Positions 25,074 to 36,572 of a DNA stretch of 64,000 bases are shown here, one piece after another. Within the stretch, counting starts at the first letter, position 1; every line of letters starts with the position of its first letter. Source of the stretch: Colias croceus (taxonomy: Eukaryota; Arthropoda; Insecta; Lepidoptera; Pieridae); contig NC_059551.1 of the NCBI RefSeq assembly GCF_905220415.1, positions 2,924,001 through 2,988,000 of the forward strand, in the 5' to 3' direction. Below the pieces are notes generated by a model. It was not told where the DNA came from. It saw only the letters and a program-made list of their open reading frames with translations, and did no database searches. Made by a program: the position numbers and the translations under genes.

Positions 25074-25224
25074 TTTTCCAAAGTTGAACTTTGCATTAAC
25101 CAAAGTGCAATTTTCGTAAAATATTGAATGTAAAGTTTGACCACAGACTACGTAAAATATTAGCGAATATCGCCCGCATTTTGGATTTTGGTTGTAGACC
25201 CTGAGTACGTTCCGCTACACTTTA

Positions 25225-25700
25225 TGGCTTTGCCAGATAGAACGCGTTATATCGCGCGTCAAAGCGTTATCCTGACTCTGATTTGTTATGTAGGTACCTA
25301 CTATGCGCTAATATATTATACCGTCAGACAGAGCGACAACGCTCTGACGTGTGCTAAATATGCGTTCTATGTGACAAAGTCAATAGCGCGTAGTTTTCTC
25401 ACATATCTCTCTCTCTCTATAGACCGCCTCTTGGTACAGTGGTTGACGCGGGATCGTAGAACCGAGGGGTCCTGAATTCGATTCCCGGTGGAGACGAAGG
25501 AAAAAAAATGTCTCGGTCTGGTAGGACACACAAGGCTGATCACCTACTTGTCGCTATAAAGATGTAGCATAATGCATATGCCCCTTACCCACTACGGGGA
25601 CACGGGACTTCACTTCTCTCACATATACGGCGGCGTCATAGCGCGGCATTAGGTTAGCGTTTTGACGCGCGCTAAATACGCGTTCTATTTGACAAAGCCA
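25225..25700. mobile_element. Harbinger-like MITE, TTA target duplication, split by a SINE
   Basis: Ends TGGCTTTGCCAGATAGAACG and CGTTCTATTTGACAAAGCCA are inverted with two mismatches. TTA flanks the element (25222-25224 and 25701-25703). A third copy of the terminal motif lies internally near 25362-25383. The SINE at 25407-25616 sits inside; without it and its duplicated 10 bp the MITE is about 256 bp. Confidence 0.8.
25407..25616 (+). mobile_element. tRNA-derived SINE with 10-bp target duplication
   Basis: Contains a pol III A-box-like TGGTACAGTGG followed about 40 bp later by a B-box-like AATTCGATTCCC, then a tRNA-unrelated body. The element is flanked by TCTCACATAT at 25397-25406 and 25617-25626. 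I recall this head and body as typical of tRNA-type SINEs widespread in butterflies (Metulj-like); that naming is from memory. A (CT)n run lies between the left duplication and the tRNA-like head. Confidence 0.8.
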
Positions 25701-25703
25701 TTA

Positions 25704-27673
25704 GGGTTATTGCGCATTGGCAAGTCAACCGTGAACTATCGCGGTAATTGAAAATCGACGGTATTAAAACGGCAGGACTTTTTCCATGTCAGTGATTTAT
25801 GTATTAACTCTTAACTTTTAATAGGCGGTAAAATTTAATGCGCGTCGCTTTTCTGAAATTGAAATAGTACACGGACGGTTGTTATTTTTTGTGTAAAATA
25901 CTTTTATTATATTTACATTGTAATGTTAGTAGGTACTTTATTGATATTTATTAGAAATAACGTGTTGGTATATAGGTACAAAGATTTTAATACAAATAAA
26001 CCCCGCGTAATACCCGTAAAAACACTTTTTTAATTTTTTTGTACCTGTGCGCCTCACTTTTGGACGGTTTGAAATAAAAAAAATAGAAAAACACAATTAA
26101 ATTTGTTTTAGGCAGCTTGCATAACACCGGGTTATAAAATAGTTTCATTGAATTATTTTCAACTCCACTTTGAGGAATAATTGTTTTCAGAGTAATGAAT
26201 ATTAAGATAAATAAATAATGTGTAGTTCAAAAACCGCATTGCTAAAATGCAAAAACATTTAAAAAGCGTTAACCTACATTACAGATTACTACAAGATTTA
26301 AACTGTAAAAATATATTAACAGTTAATATAACTGACTCAGGCAAGTACCGTCTTACCATTTTTCAAACTTATTCTATAGAAGACTAAAATAAAAAGACAA
26401 GTTTTGCAGGATGGCGCGAAACACTCGCGTGAGATAAGCAGGCCACTTGAAAGCTGGCGGAAAAATTCAACTACTTCTCTTGTAACTACTAATCCTTTAG
26501 AGTTAGAGATGTTTCAGTACAGTTATATGTAGTTGCCTATTCCTGATTTTGTATTATAATTTGTGTATTATTTATTTCATTAACATTGAAATATTTTAAA
26601 ACCACGATGTGTATTCTGGTGTTTTTTATGATTTTTGTGATATTCATACATATACTTTAGTGGTGAAGAATCCGACAAACTTTTTCCAAACCAAGAGTTT
26701 CACTTTACGTTTTATGAATGAGGCTTAAATATATCTTTGCTAAATTACATCCAGAATATTCTGGAGCATACATGAGAGTTTTATCTTTCAACGCATTCAT
26801 TTCACATGTTACTTTTTCGGTTTTAAAGCCTTAAAAACTCATCTGTGAATATGACCATAAAGCCCGTCCCGACATTTATACAAAAGTTTTTACTGGAACT
26901 CCACGGTCATTCATGGTTCCATAAATTGAAGCTATAAAAGTGTTTTATGCATTAAAATGGTTTCTCTTCACAATTTTTATTCACGTACTGATTGACAACG
27001 ACAGAGGCATCAAAGGATTTTCTCCGCGTGGCATAAATTTCATAGTATTCATTCGAAAATTCATGAAAGTTCAGGTTTATTTTCGTTTTGACGAACTCCA
27101 TTCAGCCTCTATACGTGGCTGCGCGAATTTACTTTTGAACAGTTTAAAAACTGATACACGTATCGCTTAACATGAATTTATAAATATGTTTAATCTTCAT
27201 GATTAAGTCGCTTTGATAAGGTCGCTATTTATTTCGATATTCGTATAATTTTATCATGTATATAATTTTCTCGTGTAATATATTATTTCTGACGTGTTGT
27301 CTTTTTCTTATAAAAATGTAATCGTTTTATGCGATAAGTATAAAAGTAAGATTTATTTCAGTCAAAGGATATTTGTATTAACAGCCTAAGAGAAGAAAAA
27401 GGGGTAAAGACTTATTGCCTTGCTGGTGTCGCGTTAAGATCTGCGGAATAGATTAATCCTCTTTATCTATTACTTGTTTATACAATTTATAGCCATATTT
27501 ATAATATTAAGTTCGTTCATTGACGTTAGCAGCTTTTTTTAAGTATTGAACTCTAAATTTTAATATCTAATGTTCATTTAACAAAGTAACATCAATGTTA
27601 CTATCAATGTTAATCATCGTAATCATCAATGTTAATCTATGTTTACGTTTATTTTTATTTTCTTATATACCTA
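25704..27673. other. AT-rich intergenic DNA, nothing recognised
   Basis: No element ends, arrays or coding segments are seen. The open frame 26940-27170 shows no domain. Confidence 0.45.
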
Positions 27674-27773
27674 CGCACCGACCCACCCACACACACCCAC
27701 TCATACACACACTCACACTCTCACACACACACATACACACTCACACACACACTCACGCACACACATCACACAG
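27674..27773. repeat. (CA)n-rich microsatellite
   Basis: About 100 bp of imperfect CA/CACT repeats. The His/Thr-rich open frame across it is a by-product. Confidence 0.9.
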
Positions 27774-27779
27774 GCTGTA

Positions 27780-28062
27780 ACTCCGACTGTCAATAGGGGT
27801 TTCTGAAAATCAGTGTTGCTAGTTGACTCAAAAGTCACTGCAGCTTTATACTGAGAAGCCCCTTTTGACAACAGACGTTGCCGCACAGTACTTGTCTAAT
27901 TTTTAGGTTGTAAGTTTTTGATTGTGTAATAGGTATATTGTTTTAGTTTTTAAGTTTGTTTTTTTTTTCACCATGTTTTTGTTCTTACTTTTTTTTCTGT
28001 TTCTGTGCGGCTTGTATACTTTGTTGTCAATAAATGTTTCATTCAAATGTTTCATTCATTCA
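27780..28062 (+). mobile_element. Probable LINE 3' end with TTCA-rich tail
   Basis: CCGACTGTCAATAGGGGTTT, then AGTTGACTCAAAAGTCACTG and GCCGCACAGTACTTGTCTAA lead to an AATAAATGTTTCATTCA tail with repeated ATTCA. I recall this layout from lepidopteran retroelement 3' UTRs. No coding part is included. Confidence 0.4.
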
Positions 28063-28797
28063 ATGTTAGTCGAAATATTTCAATTTCACGTAAATGTCCG
28101 TCCTAAAAACTTATCCCACTAGTGACTAGGGGATATATAAGGACAAGATTCTACTAAAAACTTTTTAATTAACGTAATTTTATAATACTACAGTGGCTAT
28201 ATAAAGTGTCGCTACAAGTTTTTCTTCTCTATAAATAATAATAAAATTTATATAAAAATAATACGAATATGAATTTTCAAAATATAACATGCAATTCGAA
28301 ATTATTATTTATTATATTATATTAATTTTCTTTATTGTAATTTTCATTGTTTGTTTTTGTTTGTTACATGTTGCAATGTTGGTGTTTTTTTTTCTGTATT
28401 GTTTATATTTCTATTGTTTTTTTTTTGTGTGTGTTGGATTAAATGTTTTTCTTTCTTCTTTCTTTCTATTGAAAAAAAAAATGTTGCTCAAAAAGACTGT
28501 ATAAACAAGCTCAATATTAACTGAACATAAATTAAGAGTTACCTGAACATCAAATACATATAATTTGTAAAACAAGTGAGTTTTATAAAACAAAGCTTTA
28601 AACCATCATATTACAGCACCTGCACCATAAAATAATGAGATTATAAATGAATTTCCCGCTAACCTAATCCCGGTATTAGAACAAGCCGGTGGTACACTGT
28701 TACTGGCTGTGGGTTTAGAATATTAAGTAGTTTCCGTAATAGCACAACGCAGTCTACAAGTTAATATTACACATCACAACTTTTACCGTCTTATTAC
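28063..28797. other. AT/T-rich intergenic DNA
   Basis: Strongly T-rich between 28290 and 28480, which produces Phe/Leu/Cys-rich chance frames. Nothing else is recognised. Confidence 0.4.
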
Positions 28798-29100
28798 AAC
28801 ACGTACTGCAAAATCGGGTCGTAAATATAAAGTGGCATTAAAACCATGGTCTAAGTCTTATTCTTAGATCTTATTACAAAACATGTTTTAGCGTTAAACC
28901 ATAGACTAGCTATCTATGGTCTAAAGAAGTCCTTTGCGCATCCTGGTTAAACGATGGTCCAAATTGTAGACATTAAGACTAATTATTGTAACTAAAGTAA
29001 ATAAAGTAATAAGGTAAAGTTAAAACTTCAGTTCTAAAGTTAAACCATGTCCTTGGTCTTGGATTCAACCGGGTCTATTTAAGTTTTTTTGTAATAAGAC
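28798..29100. mobile_element. Candidate MITE with 12-bp TIRs
   Basis: GTCTTATTACAA at 28798-28809 mirrors TTGTAATAAGAC at 29089-29100. Inside there are further inverted motifs around ACCATAG/CTATGGT (about 28900-28922). The target duplication is unclear. Confidence 0.5.
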
Positions 29101-29972
29101 AACCGTCTTCGTAGAAGTCGTCTCGTGTAAATACCGTTTAAATCCGTAGACAAATCGTGAGCTATAATCGTAGCTGTTCAACAGTGCTATGGCGTAGACT
29201 AGTTACGCCGTAGTTGCTTGTAGCCAGTCACGCTGGCGAGCTTAGCTTAATTATTTGCCTAAATTGTACTGTTCAGACTATTTATGTCTGAGTTAAATAA
29301 ATACGTTGGAATAATTTTTACTAAAGACCAAACAAAGATCGTTTAAATTATGCAATTTAGCAAAATCAATATACCCGAAAAAAAAAAGCTATTAGAATAA
29401 TATTATATCACTGGGTTTTAAATTATAAAACAATTATAATTCTAGTGTGTGTGTGTATACATAAGTGTAGTGAGTTTTTTTTATCACATTATAGAAAATA
29501 CTGATCATTATTGACTCTAATAAGTTATGCTACGCTATGGCTACGTCGTAGCTTATGTCTGTAGCTATAATCGTAGATCTAAAAATAAATGCATGATCTT
29601 CTAAAAATTTAAATAATACCTAGTTACATATATATTTTTATTCATCAACAACGATACGAGGATTTTCAATTGATTACCCCTTTTCATTTAACACACAATG
29701 TTTTCAATCGTACATATTTTATCTCTGACCTTTTCAATATAACCTAAAATGTCCATGTCTCAGAAAAGCTAAATAGTAAAGAACATTCAGTGGAGCGAAG
29801 TGATAGTTAAATTATTCATGATTTATGAATATCTAATAAGTTGTGAGAGTCTTGAATAGCGCTCAGCGAAAACAGCTTAGCCTGAGTTATCATCGTATTA
29901 GATCACGTAGAACATATTAATATTACTATTTAATCCAAGGGCAGAAAGCTTGTTTTCTATATATATAGAAAA
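29101..29972. other. Intergenic DNA with CTACG/CGTAG-rich patches
   Basis: GCTATAATCGTAG occurs at about 29161 and 29563, and TACGCCGTAG-type short palindromes lie between. This may be a decayed TIR element; the ends are not definable by eye. Confidence 0.35.
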
Positions 29973-30150
29973 CTAGCTTTCCACCCGCGGCTTCGCCCGC
30001 TTATTCAAAGAAAAACCCGCATGGGATGTCCGGGATAAAACCTATCCTATTGGATTAACACATCCAAGTTACCCTCTGTATGAGAGTGCTAAATTTCATT
30101 GTAATCGGTACAATAGTATTTGCGTGAAAGAGTACACAATACACATACAC
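29973..30150 (-). mobile_element. Non-autonomous Helitron (family A), 5' end eroded
   Basis: Reverse orientation: CTAG at 29973-29976, then CTTTCCACCCGCGGCTTCGC and the family A body to about 30150. The 3' end sits at the edge of a 22-bp perfect palindrome (29952-29973). Confidence 0.65.
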
Positions 30151-30719
30151 ATCTTTCCTATTCACATTAAATAAATACTCACACATTTGAGTGGAAATTC
30201 TTTTCCCTTCCAAAGTTTAATTTAATTAAAAAGATGATAAGAAAACCAACGCTTGGTTAAAATTATAAGTTGCAGGCGGAAATACATTTCGCTTTTAATT
30301 TTATAGTTTTGAAAGGTTATTTTGTTGAAATACGATAGTCGGCGTGCTTTGATATATTTTGTAAACGAAATTAGACTTTATGTTATGTTAATAATATATG
30401 CTATATTAGTTTCCTAGTTTTTTTTCTAAGTTCGGGTCAAGACAAAGAGAAACTAATGAAGATTGATAGAGGAACGTTGATGGAGGTAGCGTTCAACTAT
30501 TTAGTAGAATATGTATGAATGCAAAGATCAACGGATCAAAGGGTTTCTTCTAGTTTCTTTGACATTTAGGGGTTTCAGCAAATATTGATAAAGTTTCTTA
30601 TAGATTATTTAACACTTTGTAATGTTTAGTTTTATTTGAACTGACAAATAACCTATTCACTTATAGATAGCATTTGTGTATTCATGCTATTAATATCAAA
30701 AATGCATTTACTTATGTAT
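30151..30719. other. AT-rich intergenic DNA, nothing recognised
   Basis: No supported feature. Confidence 0.45.
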
Positions 30720-30950
30720 AAACTCAAACTCAAACTTAAACTCAAACATTCATTTATTCAATTAGACTACTATTTAGTAGCACTTTCGAATCGTCATTAC
30801 ATAAGTATTTTTAACATTTACCACCGATTCGGAAAGCAGTATCTATGGAGAAGAATCGGCAAGAAACTCCATAGTTGCTCTTTTAAAATCATGTCAATAT
30901 TACATAATATGTAACTTATAACTAACTTATACATAATATATCATAATAAG
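30720..30950 (-). mobile_element. 5'-truncated LINE: 3' UTR with tandem tail
   Basis: On plus it begins with AACTCAAACTCAAACTTAAA, the complement of a (GAGTTT)n tail. Then come GATTCGGAAAGCAG and TAGTTGCTCTTTTAAAATCA, and ATAATATATCATAATAAGCC. The part from about 30870 is also present at 14195-14250 next to LINE coding sequence, which identifies this as the 3' end of the same LINE family on the minus strand. Confidence 0.65.
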
Positions 30951-31286
30951 CCAAAGAACTATATATCACTAAACTATATATCACCTTATTATTTCATCAA
31001 AACATTCGTACATTAAAATTGCGATAATAATATAGCCTTTGTAACGCTAACAGTCTAACATTCACTTGAGCTATTTAATCGCTTCTTTAACCCTACCATA
31101 ATAGTTCAAACAGTTATAAACACAAATGGGTAGACAAGATGGTTTCAATTAAAATAAAGGACCAAAACCCGCACATTCACACCCTCGGTTGCGCATTGCA
31201 GGTAGTTTGGATGTTGCAACTATCCGCCGAATAATGAAGCTATTTTCATACATCCCGTAGATAGAGATAATCTGTAATGTTTTACG

Positions 31287-31370
31287 TATTTATTTATTTA
31301 ACACTTTAATATTACTTATTTGGTGGCCGATGGCACTTATCAGTGATCTCTATCAGGAAAAAAGTAAATA
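31287..31370 (-). mobile_element. Short LINE 3' end fragment
   Basis: A TATTTATTTATTTAAC tail complement is followed by GGTGGCCGATGGCACTTATC and AGTGATCTCTATCAG. I recall a similar arrangement at the 3' end of another lepidopteran LINE; I rely on memory here. Confidence 0.4.
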
Positions 31371-31808
31371 TTAATTTGTTATTCGATATCTGAAATTTTT
31401 AGGTGTACAACATGTTATTCTATTTTCGTTTGTGATGTTTTATCGTTGTTGTTCTACATGTTATTGGATCTATTATTTTTTTTAAATACGGGTAAAATAT
31501 ACACACATTACATACTTATATATTTATGTATATATTACACAATATTTTTTACAGTTCACTAACAATTCACGAAGCAAAATTTTTATGTTATTAAATTAAC
31601 TAAGATGAAATGAATATTGGATTATTGCAAAAAGAGTATTTCAAATACACTAGTGTCCACTACAGACTTGCGCTGTTTCTAATGAGACTTGTTGACTTTA
31701 TTACGAAGGACAATAACCAGGTCAATGGCCCTTCAAACTACTTTTATCTAAAGATTATTATTATGAGAAACGAGGGTTTTGTTCACTGCTTCACTATACT
31801 ATATTATA

Positions 31809-32008
31809 TCTATACTAATATTTTTAAGCTGAAGAGTTTGTTTGTTTGTTTGAACGTGCTCAGGCACTACTGGTCCGATTTGAAAAATTATTTCGGTGTT
31901 AGATAGGCGATAGCCCATTTATCGCTATATACATACATAGGCTATATAACATCACACTAAGACTAACAGGAGCGGAGAATTGCGGGTAAAATCACGGGGC
32001 ACAGCTAG
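31809..32008 (+). mobile_element. Non-autonomous Helitron (family C)
   Basis: TC at 31809-31810 and CTAG at 32005-32008 followed by T. The family C body includes a (GTTT)n run at about 31838-31852. Confidence 0.8.
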
Positions 32009-32399
32009 TTTTATAATAAACACATTAAATACATTTAAATTTATTAAGTGGGGTTTTAATTGGTGTGACATTGTATGAAGAAAAAAGCATTTACCTTTAT
32101 ATAAATAGCCTTACTGGTTGACCTTGTTCGTTCACCTTGACTTCTAAAGTAACTAACTCTATTGTTTCAAAATAGCTCAATAAGGGTTCGTTGCCAAAAT
32201 GTTGCTGAGTAAAGATACAAGTTAAATATTTGCTGTGTTCTATTATTTGCTAGCTGACAATAAAAGCCTTATCAAAATGTGCAAGCTTTAATTACAAGTA
32301 ATACGACTTATTACTTCTATTTCACGACTAAATAAAAGCATCAGTCTCTTGCTTAAAGAAAAATAGTAGGCACCTACCTACATTTTCACTTCAGAAGAA

Positions 32400-32740
32400 T
32401 CTATACATATAATAAAATCGTAGGAAAGTCAAAACTGTACATTGAATATTTTTTTAAAAGAATACCTGGGCCGTGATCTATAATCGATATAGAAGCCAAA
32501 AACATAGTTTTTAGAATTTTTGTCTGTTTGTCTGTTTGTCTGTTTGTCTGTTTGTCTGTTTGTCTGTTTGTCTGTATGTTTGTCCGAGCTAATCTCGAAA
32601 AGTACTGCATAGATTGACTTCAAATTTTGCATGAATATTACTAACAGGTCGGGTGAGGCTATAGGCTACATATTATCAAGCTATCATCTACGGGGGAGGA
32701 GCTGTGAACCTTTATTTTTCTTACGTATTCCGTGTATTAC
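32400..32740 (+). mobile_element. Helitron-like repeat with (TGTCTGTT)n expansion
   Basis: Begins TCTATACATATAATAAAATC, very similar to the reversed 5' end of the element at 38305-38608. It has about seven copies of an 8-bp TGTCTGTT unit at 32521-32575, then GTCCGAGCTAATCTCGAAAA. No CTAG end was found, so the right boundary is arbitrary. Confidence 0.55.
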
Positions 32741-32817
32741 GACAGCTTACAATCTAAAGACTCATGTTTAAATGTTGGTTTCGAGTAAGCCATGCTATTA
32801 TCTAGCTTTACAAAATA

Positions 32818-33125
32818 AAAACTATGTCATTTACGTAATTTGGGCAGAGAAACAGTTTAATGAATTTAGTAGTATAAAGACAAATTAGAAACAGCGCCAT
32901 CTATTAAATGTTAATTTACACGTTAACTATTGGAAATTAATAATCAAATGACGCATATATAAATGTTGTTTGACAATATCTAGATTGACACTATAAAAAT
33001 TATGCCATTTAAGTAACTTGGGAAGAGAAACATAGCTTAAAGAATGTAAGTTGTATAATGTTAATTTTGTAACAGCGCCATCTATGAGATTTCGTAAAAA
33101 TCAAATCAATTTACATGTTAACACT
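32818..33125. repeat. Diverged tandem duplication, about 178-bp spacing
   Basis: ATGTCATTTACGTAATTTGG near 32823 and ATGCCATTTAAGTAACTTGG near 33001 start two copies. Each ends with ACAGCGCCATCTAT and a TTAACRTGTAA-type motif. Probably part of the same complex repeat as 32400-32740. Confidence 0.6.
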
Positions 33126-33417
33126 ACTGAACACAATGTTAAAAATTAATAATTTAAATATAATTATGTTATTTATTTATTTAACTCTTTAACCCATATC
33201 TTCCGTTCCCTATAAGATATATTTCGTGTAAATAATAAACTACATTTTTTTTTAAAGTGAGGGTACCTACTTAGATGTTTATTATTTTAAGTAAAAATAG
33301 ACACCATTATCTACAGTTAATCTAATGATTGTGTTCCAAAGAGTATAATAATATATTGTTGTGTTCATTAGTTACAATTTTTAAAATCTTCGCGTTTTAT
33401 AAATTTACTAGCTTACC

Positions 33418-33603
33418 GCCCGCGGCTTCGTCCGCTTTGTCTAAAACCTAATAAATTATGTACTAAAACCTTCCTCTTGAATCAGTCTATCTATTAAAAA
33501 AACCGCATCAAAATCTGTTGCGAAGTTTTAAAGATTTAAGCATACAAAGGGACATAGGGACATAGGGACACAGAAAGCGACTTTTTTTTATACTATGTAG
33601 TGA
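33418..33603 (-). mobile_element. Non-autonomous Helitron (family D)
   Basis: Reverse orientation: CTAG at 33418-33421 preceded by A, GA at 33602-33603 followed by T. A GGGACATA unit is repeated three times near 33549-33570. The flanks on either side rejoin the sequence seen at 14.75-14.94 kb, so this copy inserted into a pre-existing repeat. Confidence 0.8.
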
Positions 33604-33935
33604 TATTTATAAAGCAATAATTGAATGCCATAAAACCAAAAATATCAAATGCAATCTTCGTGTTTTGTGAATTTTCACCATCATGCGTTCCCACAAAAGG
33701 TAAGTTGTTACTTACAGGTATTTATTGAAATGAAATGAAATGAATGATTCTTTTATTATTTTGAGGTGCATTGGGAACAGAAGTTTTTGATAAAATTTTA
33801 TTTGTAAGTAGCTTTTTTTATAGATTTACAGTTAACTTTTGATTTTTTTATTCAATGCTAATAAAATTATATCGCCTCTGGAAGACGATTTCTGCTGATA
33901 TTTTTACTACACCACTTGAAAATTGATGATTTGAT

Positions 33936-34121
33936 GATAAAGACAGTAGCAGCGAGGATTAAGTGGAAATTAGTAATCATCCGCTTCGTCAATTTTTGAC
34001 TGAAGTTAATGTCCAACGTCCAATGGTTCAATCATTGGAAGTATCTCGGGAAATTTTGGAGGATATTTTTCAGGAAGGAGAGGAGGGGCAGCCAACCACA
34101 TATCAAACTACTACGTTTTAG
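33936..34121 (+). pseudogene. Broken coding fragment of unknown origin
   Basis: One frame reads DDKDSSSED, a TAA stop (33960-33962), then an uninterrupted 52-codon run (33963-34118: NHPLRQFLTEVNVQRP, then SREILEDIFQEGEEGQ) to a TAG at 34119-34121. The acidic, mixed composition looks like the C-terminus of a real protein rather than AT-rich chance sequence. I do not recognise the family. A transposase or retroelement tail is possible. Confidence 0.35.
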
Positions 34122-34494
34122 TACCGAAAAAAATGTTATTGCCAAATGAAACGTAAATTTTGCACTCACAACTTTACAAGTAATGTTTTTATTTTGACTT
34201 TGCGGTTATCTGATTATAATATTTATCGTATTATGGCTATCGACGTACCGACCGTACTGGGATCAGAGTAGGTACATGATATACAGTTCATCATCCCGGA
34301 TTGCTTAGAGCATTTTCACACTGAAAAAGATGTTTTCTTTGAATCGTAGTTGCTTCATTTATTTATTTTTAATCATTTTAAATAATATGTTTTATATTTT
34401 ATAAATATATCATTTTCATTATTTAAGTAGATAAAATAAATTATGTAACGGTTTTATAAGAAAACACATTATATTTGTTAGGCGACGGTGATTT

Positions 34495-34605
34495 CTTCCA
34501 GGCAAAAGAAATCATCTTCAGGATGGAATCATCCTGGATCATCTTCAGAATCATCTTCTGAATCATCTTCAGAATCATCTTCAGGATGGAATCATCATCA
34601 TGGAT
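34495..34605. repeat. Low-complexity TCATCTTC-rich stretch
   Basis: Repeats of ATCATCTTCAGAATC and GGATGGAATCATC type occur here. They give Ser/Glu-rich peptides on plus and Asp/Glu/Ser-rich peptides on minus (DDSEDDSED). An old acidic coding repeat or simple-sequence expansion; I call no gene. Confidence 0.6.
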
Positions 34606-34964
34606 CCAGATGGGGGTCAAGTGACGCGGGCCACGTACCTACCACAAACATGCTTAGTTTGTGGTATCGAGCGCGAAAGATAGTCATCGTGTTTTTAGTA
34701 AAGTTACTATGTAAACTAACGTAATTTAATACTTAGGTACATATTCTATAATGGTGTGCTCAAACTGTTAATCTACATTTAATTTAGATTATTATTTGAT
34801 ACTAAGTAATGTAGAATTTAAACCACATTCATGTTTTCTTCAGATTTTAAGATTTTATTATCAGAGTGTTCAATTTTAATGTAGTTAAATTTTATAAGAG
34901 ACAATAATTAAGAAAATTTTAAAATAAAGTGTCACGTATTTTTTTTAAACAACGAATGACGAAA

Positions 34965-35003
34965 AACGACCTAATCGCGGACGAAGTCGCGGGCAACAGC
35001 TAG
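34965..35003 (+). mobile_element. Helitron-type 3' end
   Basis: CGCGGACGAAGTCGCGGGC forms a short hairpin followed by AACAGCTAG (ends 35003) and T. The upstream body is not one of the families seen elsewhere in the window. Confidence 0.5.
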
Positions 35004-36063
35004 TAGAGTATAAAATTCTTTACAAATCTTTGAAGCTGTCCTTGCATTCACGGTTGTCGACGTGTAACAATATCACGGTGTGAAAAAGTGAGGAAAATCT
35101 CAAAGAATCGTTCATTAGGCCGGCTGCGATGTGAATTGTGATAGATTGGAGAGTCAGCTTTTTCAGCGCTATACAAAATTGGATATCCATTTTGTGACAC
35201 ATTTTGCACGGCAAGCAAATCTTTAGTACTGGGAAATATTTTTGGTGGTTCAATTAAAGTTTAGTTATTCTTGTAAAAGTTTCACTAAAAAAATAATAAA
35301 CAAACCAGTATTCCTAGTTTAACCAAACAATTATAGTTATAACATGATTATCTTGCAATCGTTTCACTAATACAATAAAAAAGAATGAACATATAAGATA
35401 AACTAACGTACCTAACAGTATATCCCGTCTTTAATTATTGTCAGTTCCTTTAGATAGTAATAATATATTACGTGTATGGTTATTTAACAGCTATTAACCC
35501 TGTGATACAGGCTCACTCGCCAACCGATATATTCGTAAATTATGACGCCCCACTTGATAAATATTCATGATGCATACTCGTAACTAATTCCTTTAATATC
35601 TATAAGGAATTTGCAGTAATATTTAAAACTTATACTTTCAGAGTTCTTTCACGTAGGCCTATCAGTACGATTTTTTATATGTGATGATGTAAATATAATT
35701 TTTTTTTCTATAAACGTAAAGTTATTTTTACATCGACTATGTACTCATTTGAATGTTGAAATTCTTTACACAAAGTATAAAAAGTAGGACGAACTTAACC
35801 ACCAGCTTTATTTTGGTAAAACGAATATCAAAGGCAATGTAAATTTTTAACCCTCGTCTGAAATGTAAATCCATCCGATGTCTCTCAGTTCAGAACTTGT
35901 TTCATTTACAATACAAATACACGGAACTAGTTTAAACACTCGTTAACTTCCAAATGGACGTACAAAGTGCTTTAAGTTAAACATAGCTTTCGATTTGCCA
36001 GTCAATTGTTTTTGATTGACAAATGTATTGCTTGGGGACTTTTTTCTTCAGTGTATTTTCAAA
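35004..36063. other. AT-rich intergenic DNA, nothing recognised
   Basis: No supported feature; the minus frame 35020-35253 shows no domain. Confidence 0.4.
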
Positions 36064-36288
36064 TCCTACTAATATTATAAATGCGAAAGTTTGTGAGGAC
36101 GTGTATGTGTGTGTTTGTTACTCTTTCACGCAAATACTTCTGAACAGATTGCAATGAAATTTAGCACACATATAGAGCGTAACTTGGATTAACACATAGG
36201 ATAGGTGTTATCCCGGAAATCCCTCGGGAATGGGAACTATGCGGGTTTTTCTTTGAAAACGCAGGCGAAGCCGCGGGCGAAAAGCTAG
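36064..36288 (+). mobile_element. Non-autonomous Helitron (family A), full length, 225 bp
   Basis: TCCTACTAATATTATAAATG at the 5' end after A, GCGGGCGAAAAGCTAG at the 3' end before T. A CGCAGGC-GAA-GCCGCG hairpin lies just before CTAG, as expected for Helitrons. Confidence 0.85.
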
Positions 36289-36402
36289 TTATCAATATAT
36301 TTTGTACACTACTGGCATCAGTCAGCGACTTCAGCCGCGAGAAATCATGTTATGTAGTACATAAGTAGCTTATGTTCTTTTATAATTTGTAATCTATAGA
36401 AA

Positions 36403-36572
36403 TCTTATATATAAAAATGAATCGCAAAATGTGTTGGTAAGCGCATAACTCGAGAACGGCTGAACCGATTTAAATAATTCTTTTTTTATTATATTTCCTG
36501 AAGTGCGAGGATGGATCTTATGTAGAGAAAACGTAAACATGTACCACGGGCGAAGCCGGGGCGGACCGCTAG
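36403..36572 (+). mobile_element. Non-autonomous Helitron (family B), full length, 170 bp
   Basis: TCTTATATATAAAAATGAAT at the 5' end, CCGGGGCGGACCGCTAG at the 3' end, inserted between A and T. Confidence 0.85.

Noticed and set aside
27595..27780. His/Thr-rich open frame
   Set aside because: Translation of a CA microsatellite.
34488..34724. Ser-rich 78-codon open frame
   Set aside because: Driven by a TCATCTTC-type simple repeat; no domain, and composition normal outside the repeat.
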